Part shown: piece by piece, positions 1 through 6,967 of the stretch | How the letters are laid out: the number at the start of each line of letters is the position of its first letter | Position numbering within the stretch: the stretch's first letter is position 1 | NCBI GenBank assembly: GCA_050331455.1 | Contig: JBHJGV010000034.1 | Span: forward strand, 1 to 32,967 | From: CAYUYV01 sp050331455 | Lineage (GTDB): Bacteria > Pseudomonadota > Alphaproteobacteria > JAJFIK01 | Direction: 5' to 3' | DNA: 32,967 bases | The notes under the pieces: generated by a model | What the model was told of the DNA's origin: nothing | The model's input: only the letters and a program-made list of their open reading frames with translations | The model's database searches: none | Translations under genes and position numbers: made by a program

Positions 1-712
1 CATCGAGTTGGAAAACGTCTTCATCCAGGTCGAAATCGGCGATCTGGTCCGGGGCCTCACCGATGGCCGTGGCGTCGAAGGCGACCGTGTCGGCGCCCGC
101 GCCGAGGCCGATCGTGTCCTGACCGCCCTGGCCGTTGATGACATCGTTGCCGCCATTGCCGTTCAGCACATTGGCGCCATCGTCGCCCGTGATCGTGTCG
201 TCGAAGGCGCCGCCGTCGGCGTTCTCGATGCTGATCAAGGTGTTGGGTCCGGCGACCTGGTTCTCCAGGTCGATCGTAACATTGCCGCCGGCGGCATTCA
301 GCAGCAGCGTGTCGCTGCCTCTGCCGCCATCCACCGTGTCCACGCCGCCAAAGGGGTGGATGCGGTCATCGCCGCCCCGGCCCTCGATGACATTGGTCTC
401 GTTGTTGCCGAACAGGGTCTCGGAATTGTCCGACCCGATGATGTTTTCGAAGTCGTTGACCTCAAGGGTGCGCAGAACCGTTCCGTCCTCGGCCAGAATC
501 CGCACCACGCCTGATTGGGTGGAGGCGACGCCGGGGGTGAAATTGCCCTGGTTCACGGCATCGAGATCCACCAGGATCCGCTCGCCGGGGGCGAGGACAA
601 TGCCCGTCAGATCCAGCGTGTCCGTTCCGTCACCCGCATTCACAATGTCTGCGTCCACGACATTGATGACGGGAAAGGTATCGTCTCCAGCGGTCAAATC
701 TTGTGTCGGCAT
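1..712 (-). CDS. RTX-type calcium-binding repeat protein (C-terminus outside window)
   Basis: The visible 237 N-terminal residues are acidic and glycine-rich. An N-terminal beta-rich stretch (about residues 1-85) is followed by RTX nonapeptide-like repeats such as GRGGDDRI, GGRGSDTLLL, GDDGANVLNG and GNGGNDVING, then a DFDLDEDVFQLD segment typical of the region after RTX blocks. Such repeats bind calcium after export, usually by a type I secretion system. The start ATG at 712 is preceded by GAGGAG at a good distance, and no signal peptide is visible, which fits type I export. The gene runs off the left edge, so total length, any catalytic domain and the secretion signal cannot be judged. It is a secreted or surface protein by family analogy; its exact role is unknown. 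Confidence 0.85.
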   Translation of the reverse strand, partial: MPTQDLTAGDDTFPVINVVDADIVNAGDGTDTLDLTGIVLAPGERILVDLDAVNQGNFTPGVASTQSGVVRILAEDGTVLRTLEVNDFENIIGSDNSETLFGNNETNVIEGRGGDDRIHPFGGVDTVDGGRGSDTLLLNAAGGNVTIDLENQVAGPNTLISIENADGGAFDDTITGDDGANVLNGNGGNDVINGQGGQDTIGLGAGADTVAFDATAIGEAPDQIADFDLDEDVFQLD

Positions 713-924
713 GGCGTCAATCTCCTCGCGGCAAAAGAAATCTTGTCCGGCCGCCAGGTGGCGGTCGGGTGTCGGATGGCTCCGGGTGGCGCGTTGAGCG
801 CTTCTGTCTTAGCCATTGAAAGAACACGCCGGTGCCGAATTTATTCGAGGGGAAATTTTGGACAGGTGCGCCGTTGAACCGGCGAACCGGGGCCACCGAA
901 GGGTCGGCGCGCCAAAAGGGGAAC

Positions 925-957
925 AAAAAAGAGGGCGTGCCCGGACGGCCGCCCTCT
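925..957 (-). terminator. Rho-independent terminator of the sco-pcuAC operon
   Basis: On the minus strand an 8-bp perfect stem (AGAGGGCG at 950-957 paired with CGCCCTCT at 930-937, read in reverse complement) is followed at once by a run of T (A-run at 925-930 on the plus strand). It lies about 75 bases after the pcuAC stop. Stem plus U-tract makes this a strong intrinsic terminator in the direction of pcuAC. Confidence 0.85.
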
Positions 958-975
958 CGGTCACCTTCTTTGACG

Positions 976-999
976 ATCTCTGGGCCAATCTCTGGGTCA
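976..999. repeat. Two-copy 12-bp tandem repeat
   Basis: ATCTCTGGGCCA (976-987) is followed directly by ATCTCTGGGTCA (988-999), differing at one base. GGTCACC also occurs on both sides (959-965 and 996-1002). It lies between the pcuAC stop and its terminator. No function is evident. Confidence 0.5.
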
Positions 1000-1030
1000 C
1001 CCTCCCGGACCGCCCGCGTTCCTCAAGGGC

Positions 1031-1546
1031 TCAGTGGCCGGTGTGCCCGCCCATGCCACCGCTGCGCAAGCTTTTGACGGGCACGGTCAACGTGATCGTG
1101 CCGGCCTGTTCGAAGGTCAGGGTCAGGGGAAAAACGGTGCCCGCGTCGAAGGCGCCGGTCAGACCGATCAACATCACGTGATAACCGCCGGGCTTCAGGC
1201 TCGTTTTGGCGCCTGCCGCCACGGGGATGCCGCCGGCCACGGGCCGCATCTGCATCACACCGTCAGCATTGACATGTTCATGCAGCTCCACCGACGCGGC
1301 AGCGGGCGATGCCGCGCCGAGCAGCCGGTCGGCGCGCGCGCCCGTGTTCTCGATCGTGAAATAGGCGGCGCTGTTGGGCGCCAGGCCGATCCGCGCCCTG
1401 GCCCATGTGTCGGTGATGGTGAGCGGTCCCAGCCGAACCTCCTCAGCCATGGCGGACGCGGCGTGGTGTTCGGCCAGGGCGGGAACGCCCAGACCAGCCA
1501 GGCCGCCGGCGACAAGGGCCATAAAGGACAAATTACGGATCGTCAT
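1031..1546 (-). CDS. Periplasmic copper chaperone, PCuAC family
   Basis: This is a 171-residue protein with an N-terminal signal peptide (hydrophobic residues about 6-24, ending near ALA). The PCuAC copper-binding motif is present: H89 or H91, M98/M100, and H123-x-M125 in a YHVML context, matching the family pattern H-x10-M-x21/22-H-x-M. The family binds Cu(I) in the periplasm and passes it to the CuA centre of cytochrome oxidase, together with Sco. A His-rich N-terminus after the signal (EHHAA) and C-terminus (GGMGGHTGH) may add metal ligands. I chose ATG 1546 because GGAG lies 6 bases upstream; ATG 1558 is in frame but lacks a ribosome-binding site. It overlaps the end of sco by 14 bases, so the two are probably translated together. 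Confidence 0.9.
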   Translation of the reverse strand: MTIRNLSFMALVAGGLAGLGVPALAEHHAASAMAEEVRLGPLTITDTWARARIGLAPNSAAYFTIENTGARADRLLGAASPAAASVELHEHVNADGVMQMRPVAGGIPVAAGAKTSLKPGGYHVMLIGLTGAFDAGTVFPLTLTFEQAGTITLTVPVKSLRSGGMGGHTGH

Positions 1547-2180
1547 GGTCGTCTCCATCAGGGGGTGGAGGACCGTCCGCCGGACGGTCCTCCAGGATCG
1601 TCCGGATGGAGCGGGCCATGGTTGTGGGATCGGTGAGATGGTTGAAGTGGGTCACATAGCGACCGTCCGGGTCCATCAGATAAATGATGCTCGAATGGTC
1701 GACGAGGTAGTCGGACGATCCGGGCCTTGCCACTCTTTCATAGGTGACCTGATAGGCGCGGGCGGCCGCCTCGATCTGCGCGGGGGTGCCCGACAGGCCG
1801 ACAAAACGCGGGTGGAAGGCCGCGACATAGGCAGCGAGAGCCTCCGGCGTATCCCGCTCCGGATCGACGGTGATGAAAATAGGTTGAACGCGCCCGCTGA
1901 GGGGCCCCAGCTGGTCCAGCACATTGGCCATGGAAAGCAGCGCCGTCGGGCAGATGTCCGGGCAATAGGTGAACCCGAAATAGAGGAACCGGAACTGGCC
2001 GGGCCAACTCTCCTCGGTCACGGTCGCGCCGGACTGGTCCACCAGGGTGAAGGAGCCGCCGATCAGGTCCGTCCCCGCCTGACCGACCAGGGGGCCGCCG
2101 GGGCGGAAGACCGCGATCAGCACCCCGAGGATCAACAGGGCCGTGAGCGTGTTCAAAAGGGCGCGGCGCAAATGCGGCAT
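1533..2180 (-). CDS. SCO1/SenC family copper metallochaperone
   Basis: This is a 215-residue protein with one N-terminal membrane anchor (about residues 8-25) and a thioredoxin-like fold facing the periplasm. The copper site is clear: C73 and C77 in YCPDICP and H162 in DHSSIIYLM. ITVDPERDTPE (residues 103-112) is another family hallmark. Sco proteins metallate or reduce the CuA site of cytochrome c oxidase. It is the first gene of a two-gene unit with pcuAC, overlapping it by 14 bases, a common pairing. The start ATG at 2180 has only a weak GGAA upstream. No frame damage is seen and the length is normal for the family. Confidence 0.93.
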   Translation of the reverse strand: MPHLRRALLNTLTALLILGVLIAVFRPGGPLVGQAGTDLIGGSFTLVDQSGATVTEESWPGQFRFLYFGFTYCPDICPTALLSMANVLDQLGPLSGRVQPIFITVDPERDTPEALAAYVAAFHPRFVGLSGTPAQIEAAARAYQVTYERVARPGSSDYLVDHSSIIYLMDPDGRYVTHFNHLTDPTTMARSIRTILEDRPADGPPPPDGDDHDDP

Positions 2181-2464
2181 CGGATCGTGTTTCCGTGTGA
2201 CAAATGTGGGCCTTGCAGCAGTCGCATGCGATGGTCACCGGCGCGCCGGTTCGTTCGGCGGCTGGCGGGGGGTGTATCACAGGGCGGGCCCGGCTCTGTC
2301 TCTTCCGGATGCCGCGAGCAACAATGGCCGGCGGGATGGGGCGAACGCATGGCGGGGATTTTCACGCAAAGCGGGCCCGGTGAGGATGGCACTATAGCGG
2401 CGTCGGACAGGCGGGCCCGGTGGGTGCCCGGCAAATGGGATCGGCCCGGCGGGAACGGAACGGC

Positions 2465-2698
2465 ATGACTTTCAAACTCGTCTTTACACCTTTATTTTTG
2501 TTCATGGCGTATCTCGGCTACGCGTTGCCTCCACCCATCTGCATGGTGCCGGGACCTTACGGCTTCCTCACGAGCATGTGGCTGATGTATGGCCTCATGG
2601 CCCTCGCCCATGGCGGGCCCTGGGTGTCCCTGTTCGCGAGCGCCTGGGAAGAATGGCGGACCTCCCGGGCCGGGCGCCGGGAACCGGAAGGCTCCTGA
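2465..2698 (+). CDS. Small membrane protein of unknown function
   Basis: This is a 77-residue protein I do not recognise. Two hydrophobic segments are visible: about residues 4-20, and about 31-47 around the MWLMYGLMALAHGG stretch. A charged, Arg/Glu-rich tail (WEEWRTSRAGRREPEG) is probably cytoplasmic. The ATG at 2465 is preferred over the upstream in-frame ATG at 2420 because the hydrophobic helix follows it directly; the sequence before it is purine-rich (GGGAACGGAACGG). It diverges from sco across about 280 bases. Composition is unlike a shadow frame, as hydrophobic residues cluster in helices, but there is no family support. Confidence 0.55.
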   Translation: MTFKLVFTPLFLFMAYLGYALPPPICMVPGPYGFLTSMWLMYGLMALAHGGPWVSLFASAWEEWRTSRAGRREPEGS

Positions 2699-2788
2699 TG
2701 CGCCGCGATAATCGTCCGCGTCCTTCCGGTCTGCGGGCACCTTGACATGTTGCGACATTGGTGGGCGATCGCGACTGACGGGTCCGCC

Positions 2789-2818
2789 TTGCTGATATGC
2801 CCCGTTTGGCGGTATCTT
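2789..2818 (+). promoter_or_regulatory. Possible promoter upstream of the 268-aa gene
   Basis: TTGCTG (2789-2794) and TATCTT (2813-2818) are separated by 18 bases and lie about 130 bases before the gene start at 2947. The match to a sigma-70-like promoter is partial, so this is a weak call made by eye. Confidence 0.25.
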
Positions 2819-2946
2819 GTAACAGTTCGCTTGTGTGCCACCACGGCTGTTCGCTGGGCTGGTTTCTCGATCCGTATGCAGCCGAAGGGACCCGGCCCGG
2901 CCCTCCTTGCGCATTGTCGCATCATGTCCCCTGGAGAACCCACCCC

Positions 2947-3753
2947 ATGGAACGTCCTGCCCAAACCGGCCCCATCGCCCTCGGCGCCGATGTCGATCTC
3001 GTCAATGGCGAAGCGGCCACACCGCTCGCCGACATGCCGCAGGTCTGGATCGACGCCGCGCGCGATCTCGACGCCCTCGGCAGTCCGGACCCGGCCGATC
3101 TCATCACCCTCGGGCGGCTGTTCCATTACAAAATGGTCCACGCCCAGATCGATCTGTTCGCCAATCGCCCCGATCTGTCGGCCGCGCGGCCCGTTTTCGC
3201 CCAGGTGCTCGCCGTCCTGGCCGAGGAAACCCTGGCTTTTTACGCCCGCGATTTCCGCAAAACCGCCTATCCGGATTTCGACGCCATTGAGCGGGTCATG
3301 CGCGAGACGGGGGCAGATGAAACGCGCCTGAAGGTCGTCGCCATTGTCCGGGATCTGTTCGCCGAATTCGGTCACACTATGCCGGCTTCGTTCTACGACG
3401 TGCATCTGGCGCCACTGGCCCGTGACGATGTGATGGAGGTCCGTGCGCTCCGCCTCAGTCCGGCCGACAAGGACCATGCCCGGGCCTGGGATGCCATCCT
3501 GCACGCCCAAAAAGTGTTCCCCATTCAGATGAAGATCCAGAGCCTTTCATCGGCCCGCGGCCTGACCTGGCTCCACGGCTGCCAGTGCGACTCCGGCCTG
3601 TCCCAGGTGACCGGCGCCGCGTCCGCCTTCGATTATGACTTCCCCGTCTGGGGGCCGGACCGCTGGGTCTGGACCTTCATCTGGAACACCTTTCAGGAAT
3701 ATGCCCTGTTCGATGTCGCGCCCGTGACCAACTTCTTCCGCCGCGACGCCTGA
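2947..3753 (+). CDS. Uncharacterised 268-aa protein
   Basis: I do not recognise this family. The protein is soluble, with no signal peptide or membrane span. The N-terminal two thirds looks helical and mixed-charge. The C-terminal third is aromatic-rich and has a Cys pair in WLHGCQCDSG (about residues 205-214), then FDYDFPVWGPDRWVWTFIW. Start ATG 2947 is preceded by GGAGA about 11 bases upstream; the frame is open farther upstream to 2797, but the segment there has no family-like or structured character. Third-position GC is typical of neighbouring genes. It is followed by a perfect hairpin at 3782-3815 and then, in the same direction, by the membrane/Hsp70-like pair. A link to that pair is possible but unproven. 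Confidence 0.75.
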   Translation: MERPAQTGPIALGADVDLVNGEAATPLADMPQVWIDAARDLDALGSPDPADLITLGRLFHYKMVHAQIDLFANRPDLSAARPVFAQVLAVLAEETLAFYARDFRKTAYPDFDAIERVMRETGADETRLKVVAIVRDLFAEFGHTMPASFYDVHLAPLARDDVMEVRALRLSPADKDHARAWDAILHAQKVFPIQMKIQSLSSARGLTWLHGCQCDSGLSQVTGAASAFDYDFPVWGPDRWVWTFIWNTFQEYALFDVAPVTNFFRRDA

Positions 3754-3781
3754 TCCCGGGTCCAGCCTCCCATGACCTGCA

Positions 3782-3815
3782 CCACTGGGAGCCCGGTCCG
3801 AGGGGCTCCCAGTGG
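3782..3815 (+). terminator. Perfect 13-bp inverted repeat, probable transcription terminator
   Basis: CCACTGGGAGCCC (3782-3794) and GGGCTCCCAGTGG (3803-3815) pair perfectly around an 8-base loop. The hairpin begins 29 bases after the stop at 3753. There is no U-tract after it, so termination may be partial or assisted; it could also act as an operator or an mRNA-stabilising stem for the downstream operon. Confidence 0.6.
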
Positions 3816-3892
3816 CCGGAGTGTTTGCATCGCGCCGGGCCAACTGCCTATTCTGCCGGGTGAGTGACGCAAGGAAGGCTTGGAGAGCGAGG

Positions 3893-4906
3893 ATGCCGGA
3901 CGGGCCGCCGATCACCCAGACATCGCCGATTACCCTGACATCCTTGTATGTGGAGATGCGGGATGCGGGTCTGGCGCCGGCGCGGCCCGGCGAAGCCCGG
4001 GCCTTGAGTCTGCGCGCGCGCCTCGCCGACGGGACCGAAATTGCCGATGCCGCGGCGCTCGTGCGGCGATTCCTGCGGGATCTGTTCAATGCCTATGACG
4101 CCGCGGTCCCGCTGACCAAGAGCGAGCGGGCGTTGGTCTCCGGTCTCGTCGAAATGGCGGCCCTGGGGACAGAGACCCTGTCGGCCGTGCGCGACGTGGA
4201 CACGATCTATCGAAAGCCGGACAAAGAGGCCGTGTCCCTGCAGATGATGGTGCAGCGGCCCATGGTGCTGCGTTTTGCGATGCTGGGCCTCACGGTCCTG
4301 TTCCTGCAACTCGGGCTTGCCTTTCTGCCCTCCGGCTCCTTTTTCGTGACCCTGGCTGCATGGCTGGTCGTTGGCATCGCGCTTGTCGAAGTCGCCAATG
4401 GTGTCCGCGCCATGCCCAACAGCCTCGGCGCCTGGATGCGTGAACGGATGAAATCGGTCTTTCCGGGCGCCGATCGTGCTCCGGGCCGGGAGGATGGCCT
4501 GATTGTCGCCGGGCGTCGCTTCCTGATCGATTTCGAACAACTCGATGTCCGCTTGACCCGACTCCTCACCGAAGCCGACCGCATTCTGGAGCGCCACAGG
4601 GCCCGGGAGGCCCAGGCCGAGGCGCCCTATCAGCCTCCCGAGGATCTCCTGAAACTGTTCCAGGACTTGTGGTACGCCCATGACAGGGACCGCGGCGCCC
4701 AGGCACTGGGTGCCATTCATGCCCGGCTTGACAATGCCATGGCCAGTTGCGGCGTTACGGCCGTCGGGTATGGCGGGCCGCAGGACGACCAAAAGTTCGA
4801 CATGACCGACAGCCTCAACAGCAAATCCGAAACGCTTCGCCCCGCGCTCCTGGACCGGGTCCGGCCTGAGATCGTCTATATGAAGGGGGAGGCCACCCGG
4901 ACATGA
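3893..4906 (+). CDS. Membrane protein with possible GrpE-like C-terminus, partner of Hsp70-like ATPase
   Basis: This is a 337-residue protein. Residues about 1-120 are soluble and mostly helical. Two closely spaced membrane segments follow (about 127-145 and 150-168, VLRFAMLGLTVLFLQLGLAF then FFVTLAAWLVVGIALVEVA). Next comes a helical, charged region (about 205-260). The tail has GVTAVGYGG, KFDMTDSL and VRPEIVYMKGE, which resembles the order of elements in the GrpE beta domain (FDP..H.A then LRPA.V.V); this is inference from pattern, not a family hit. Start ATG 3893 has GGAGAG 5 bases upstream. Its stop overlaps the ATG of the Hsp70-like gene by 4 bases (ATGA), so the two are translationally coupled. 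A role as a membrane-bound nucleotide-exchange or adaptor protein for that ATPase is the working idea. Confidence 0.75.
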   Translation: MPDGPPITQTSPITLTSLYVEMRDAGLAPARPGEARALSLRARLADGTEIADAAALVRRFLRDLFNAYDAAVPLTKSERALVSGLVEMAALGTETLSAVRDVDTIYRKPDKEAVSLQMMVQRPMVLRFAMLGLTVLFLQLGLAFLPSGSFFVTLAAWLVVGIALVEVANGVRAMPNSLGAWMRERMKSVFPGADRAPGREDGLIVAGRRFLIDFEQLDVRLTRLLTEADRILERHRAREAQAEAPYQPPEDLLKLFQDLWYAHDRDRGAQALGAIHARLDNAMASCGVTAVGYGGPQDDQKFDMTDSLNSKSETLRPALLDRVRPEIVYMKGEATRT

Positions 4907-6942
4907 CGAGTCTGACCGGAACCGGCGACAACTTGCGGATCATAGGGTTCGATCTGGGGCATGGGGAAACCTCCGCGGCCCTCTGTTTCGCCTTGAGCGA
5001 GCAGGCGCCCCGGGATTTGGAGATCGTCAAGAACCGGAAGGTCGTCATGACGGTCGCGGTGCGCGACCGGGAAGGGCGGATCCATATCGGCGCCGATGCC
5101 CTCAATCGTGTGGACCCTGACCAGGCCGTCAGCCATGTCCGCTTCAAGGGTGCGGCCCTGAGCGATCCAAAAACCCGAGAGCCCATCGCCATGTTCGTGG
5201 AGCGGGCCGTCGCGTGCCTTGCCGAGCGGGATCCGGCCCTCGCGGAAGGGCGGGGCGTGACCCGCTTCGTGGTGGGCTGCCCGTCCGGATGGGACACGGA
5301 CACCATGGGCGCCTATCGCCGCCTGCTCGAGAGCGCGGGCATGGCCGATGTGGATGTGGTGCGGGAGTCCCGCGCCGCTTTCGTCTATGCGCTGGAGTCG
5401 GACGAGCTGAAAATGACCAGGGGCGATCTGCTCGGCGATGTGCTGATCGTCGATGTGGGCTCCTCGACCACCGATTTCACCTTCATGCGGGGCCTGCAGG
5501 AGCAGGTCACCGATTTCGGGCACAATGCCCTCGGCGCCGGCCTGTTCGACGAGATGCTGCGGGAGCATTTCGAGCGCACCCATAAGGACGCCAAGCGCAT
5601 CGCCAAGATTTTCGAACGGTACCCGGTGCTGCGCCACAAATTCGAGATCAAGTGCCGTGAATTGAAGGAGGCCTATTTCGGCGACCGTCAGGCTCGGGAA
5701 TATTTCGTCATTGAAGGCACTCCGGAAATCCTGATGCCCCTCGAAGCCACCGAGGCCTTGATGGACAGCCTCCTGGCGCGCAAGCTCGATATCCTCGACG
5801 GCCAGTCCTGGCCGCAGGCCATGGAGGCGGCGCTTAAGGATGTGCGCCGCAAGATCGGCAACCGCGACCCGCGCCTCGTCTTGGCCACGGGCGGCGCTTC
5901 GCGCATGGACCTGGTGCAAAAGGCTGTGGGCCGCGTCTTTCCCGATAGTGAATTTCTTCAGAGTACGGAACCCGAATACACCATATCCCGGGGCCTCGCG
6001 CTCGCCGGACGCATCCAGTTCAAATCCGACGGGATGGAGGCGGAGATTTCGGCTCTTGCGGCGCGGGGCGGCGCCCTCGACCGCCTCGTCGAGGAGACCC
6101 TGTCGGACCTCCACCGCCGCATTGCCCACGGGATCGCATCGAGGGTCACCGATGATGTCCTCGTTCCCCAGGTGGAGGCCTGGAACAAGGGCCAGGGCGC
6201 CTCGATCAACGATCTGACGGCCATGATCGGTGCGCAGGCCCGGGCCTGGAACGGCTCGCCCGCCGCGCGGGCGGTGATCCAGGCTGCGGCGGTGGGCTGG
6301 TTCGAAGCGGTCGTGCCGCGGATCCGGGAACTCACGGACCCCATCGCCCTGAAATACGGTCTGCGGGGGGATGACCTTGAGCTGTCCACGGAGGGTTTTG
6401 CAGACGTCATGCCGGGTGTGGATGTCAATGTTCCGGGCTTCGAGAGCCTCGACCTGATCGGTGCCGTGGTGGCGAGCAGTCTGGCGGTCATGGGCCTCGT
6501 CGCGCTGCACACCCCGGTCGCTTTTCCCATTATGGTGGTTGCCGCCATCGTCGCCTTCGTCGGCGGTGCGGCGGCCACGAATTTTTTCCGGGAATGGGCG
6601 TGGGATGTGTCCCTGTCCGGCACCCTGGCCCCGGCCCGCTGGGGCTTCGCCGCCTTGATCAAGAGCAACATCAGCGGCGGTAAGGACAATTTCGCCAAAC
6701 GCATCGAGGAGCGCATGACCAGGGCCTATGACTGGTCCCGCGACCCGGCCGCTGTTTCGGCTGCGCTGGTCGACCCGGAGAGTCTTGCAGACCTCGACGA
6801 AGAGGCCCGGCGCGCAGCCGAGGAAGACATGGCTCTGGCGAGCATGAGCCAGGTTCTGGTGCGCCTGCGCGAAACCGTGCTGACGGGTGTGAAGGACTCC
6901 CTGCTCGCGAAATCCAAGGATGTCATGCATCTGCTGCGCTGA
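4903..6942 (+). CDS. Hsp70-family ATPase with a C-terminal membrane hairpin instead of a standard substrate domain
   Basis: This is a 679-residue protein. The actin/Hsp70 ATPase core is visible: phosphate-1 loop IIGFDLGHGETSAAL (residues about 13-27), phosphate-2 loop VLIVDVGSSTTDFTFM (about 180-195), and adenosine loop LATGGASRMDLV (about 327-338). After about residue 370 there is no recognisable Hsp70 beta-sandwich or lid. Instead a long helical region is followed by a hydrophobic pair of helices at about 519-561 (IGAVVASSLAVMGLVAL, then FPIMVVAAIVAFVGGAAA) and a charged helical tail of about 115 residues. This predicts a membrane-associated Hsp70-like machine. It starts at ATG 4903 within the stop of the preceding gene; GGAGG lies 10 bases upstream. 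No DnaJ is nearby. The ATPase call is sure; the function is unknown. Confidence 0.88.
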   Translation: MTSLTGTGDNLRIIGFDLGHGETSAALCFALSEQAPRDLEIVKNRKVVMTVAVRDREGRIHIGADALNRVDPDQAVSHVRFKGAALSDPKTREPIAMFVERAVACLAERDPALAEGRGVTRFVVGCPSGWDTDTMGAYRRLLESAGMADVDVVRESRAAFVYALESDELKMTRGDLLGDVLIVDVGSSTTDFTFMRGLQEQVTDFGHNALGAGLFDEMLREHFERTHKDAKRIAKIFERYPVLRHKFEIKCRELKEAYFGDRQAREYFVIEGTPEILMPLEATEALMDSLLARKLDILDGQSWPQAMEAALKDVRRKIGNRDPRLVLATGGASRMDLVQKAVGRVFPDSEFLQSTEPEYTISRGLALAGRIQFKSDGMEAEISALAARGGALDRLVEETLSDLHRRIAHGIASRVTDDVLVPQVEAWNKGQGASINDLTAMIGAQARAWNGSPAARAVIQAAAVGWFEAVVPRIRELTDPIALKYGLRGDDLELSTEGFADVMPGVDVNVPGFESLDLIGAVVASSLAVMGLVALHTPVAFPIMVVAAIVAFVGGAAATNFFREWAWDVSLSGTLAPARWGFAALIKSNISGGKDNFAKRIEERMTRAYDWSRDPAAVSAALVDPESLADLDEEARRAAEEDMALASMSQVLVRLRETVLTGVKDSLLAKSKDVMHLLR

Positions 6943-6967
6943 CATCTCGGCTGGCTGAGGACACCTG

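Larger units (their letters stand above)
713..1030. other. Intergenic region between RTX gene and pcuAC
   Basis: Both flanking genes lie on the minus strand. The stretch holds the pcuAC terminator (930-957), a short 12-bp tandem repeat (976-999) and, next to 712, the ribosome-binding site of the RTX gene. No convincing promoter hexamers were seen. Short open frames here on both strands look like GC-driven shadows. Confidence 0.6.

Noticed and set aside
3812..3892. N-terminal extension of the GrpE-like membrane gene
   Set aside because: It would begin inside the hairpin and lacks a ribosome-binding site; ATG 3893 has GGAGAG at ideal spacing.
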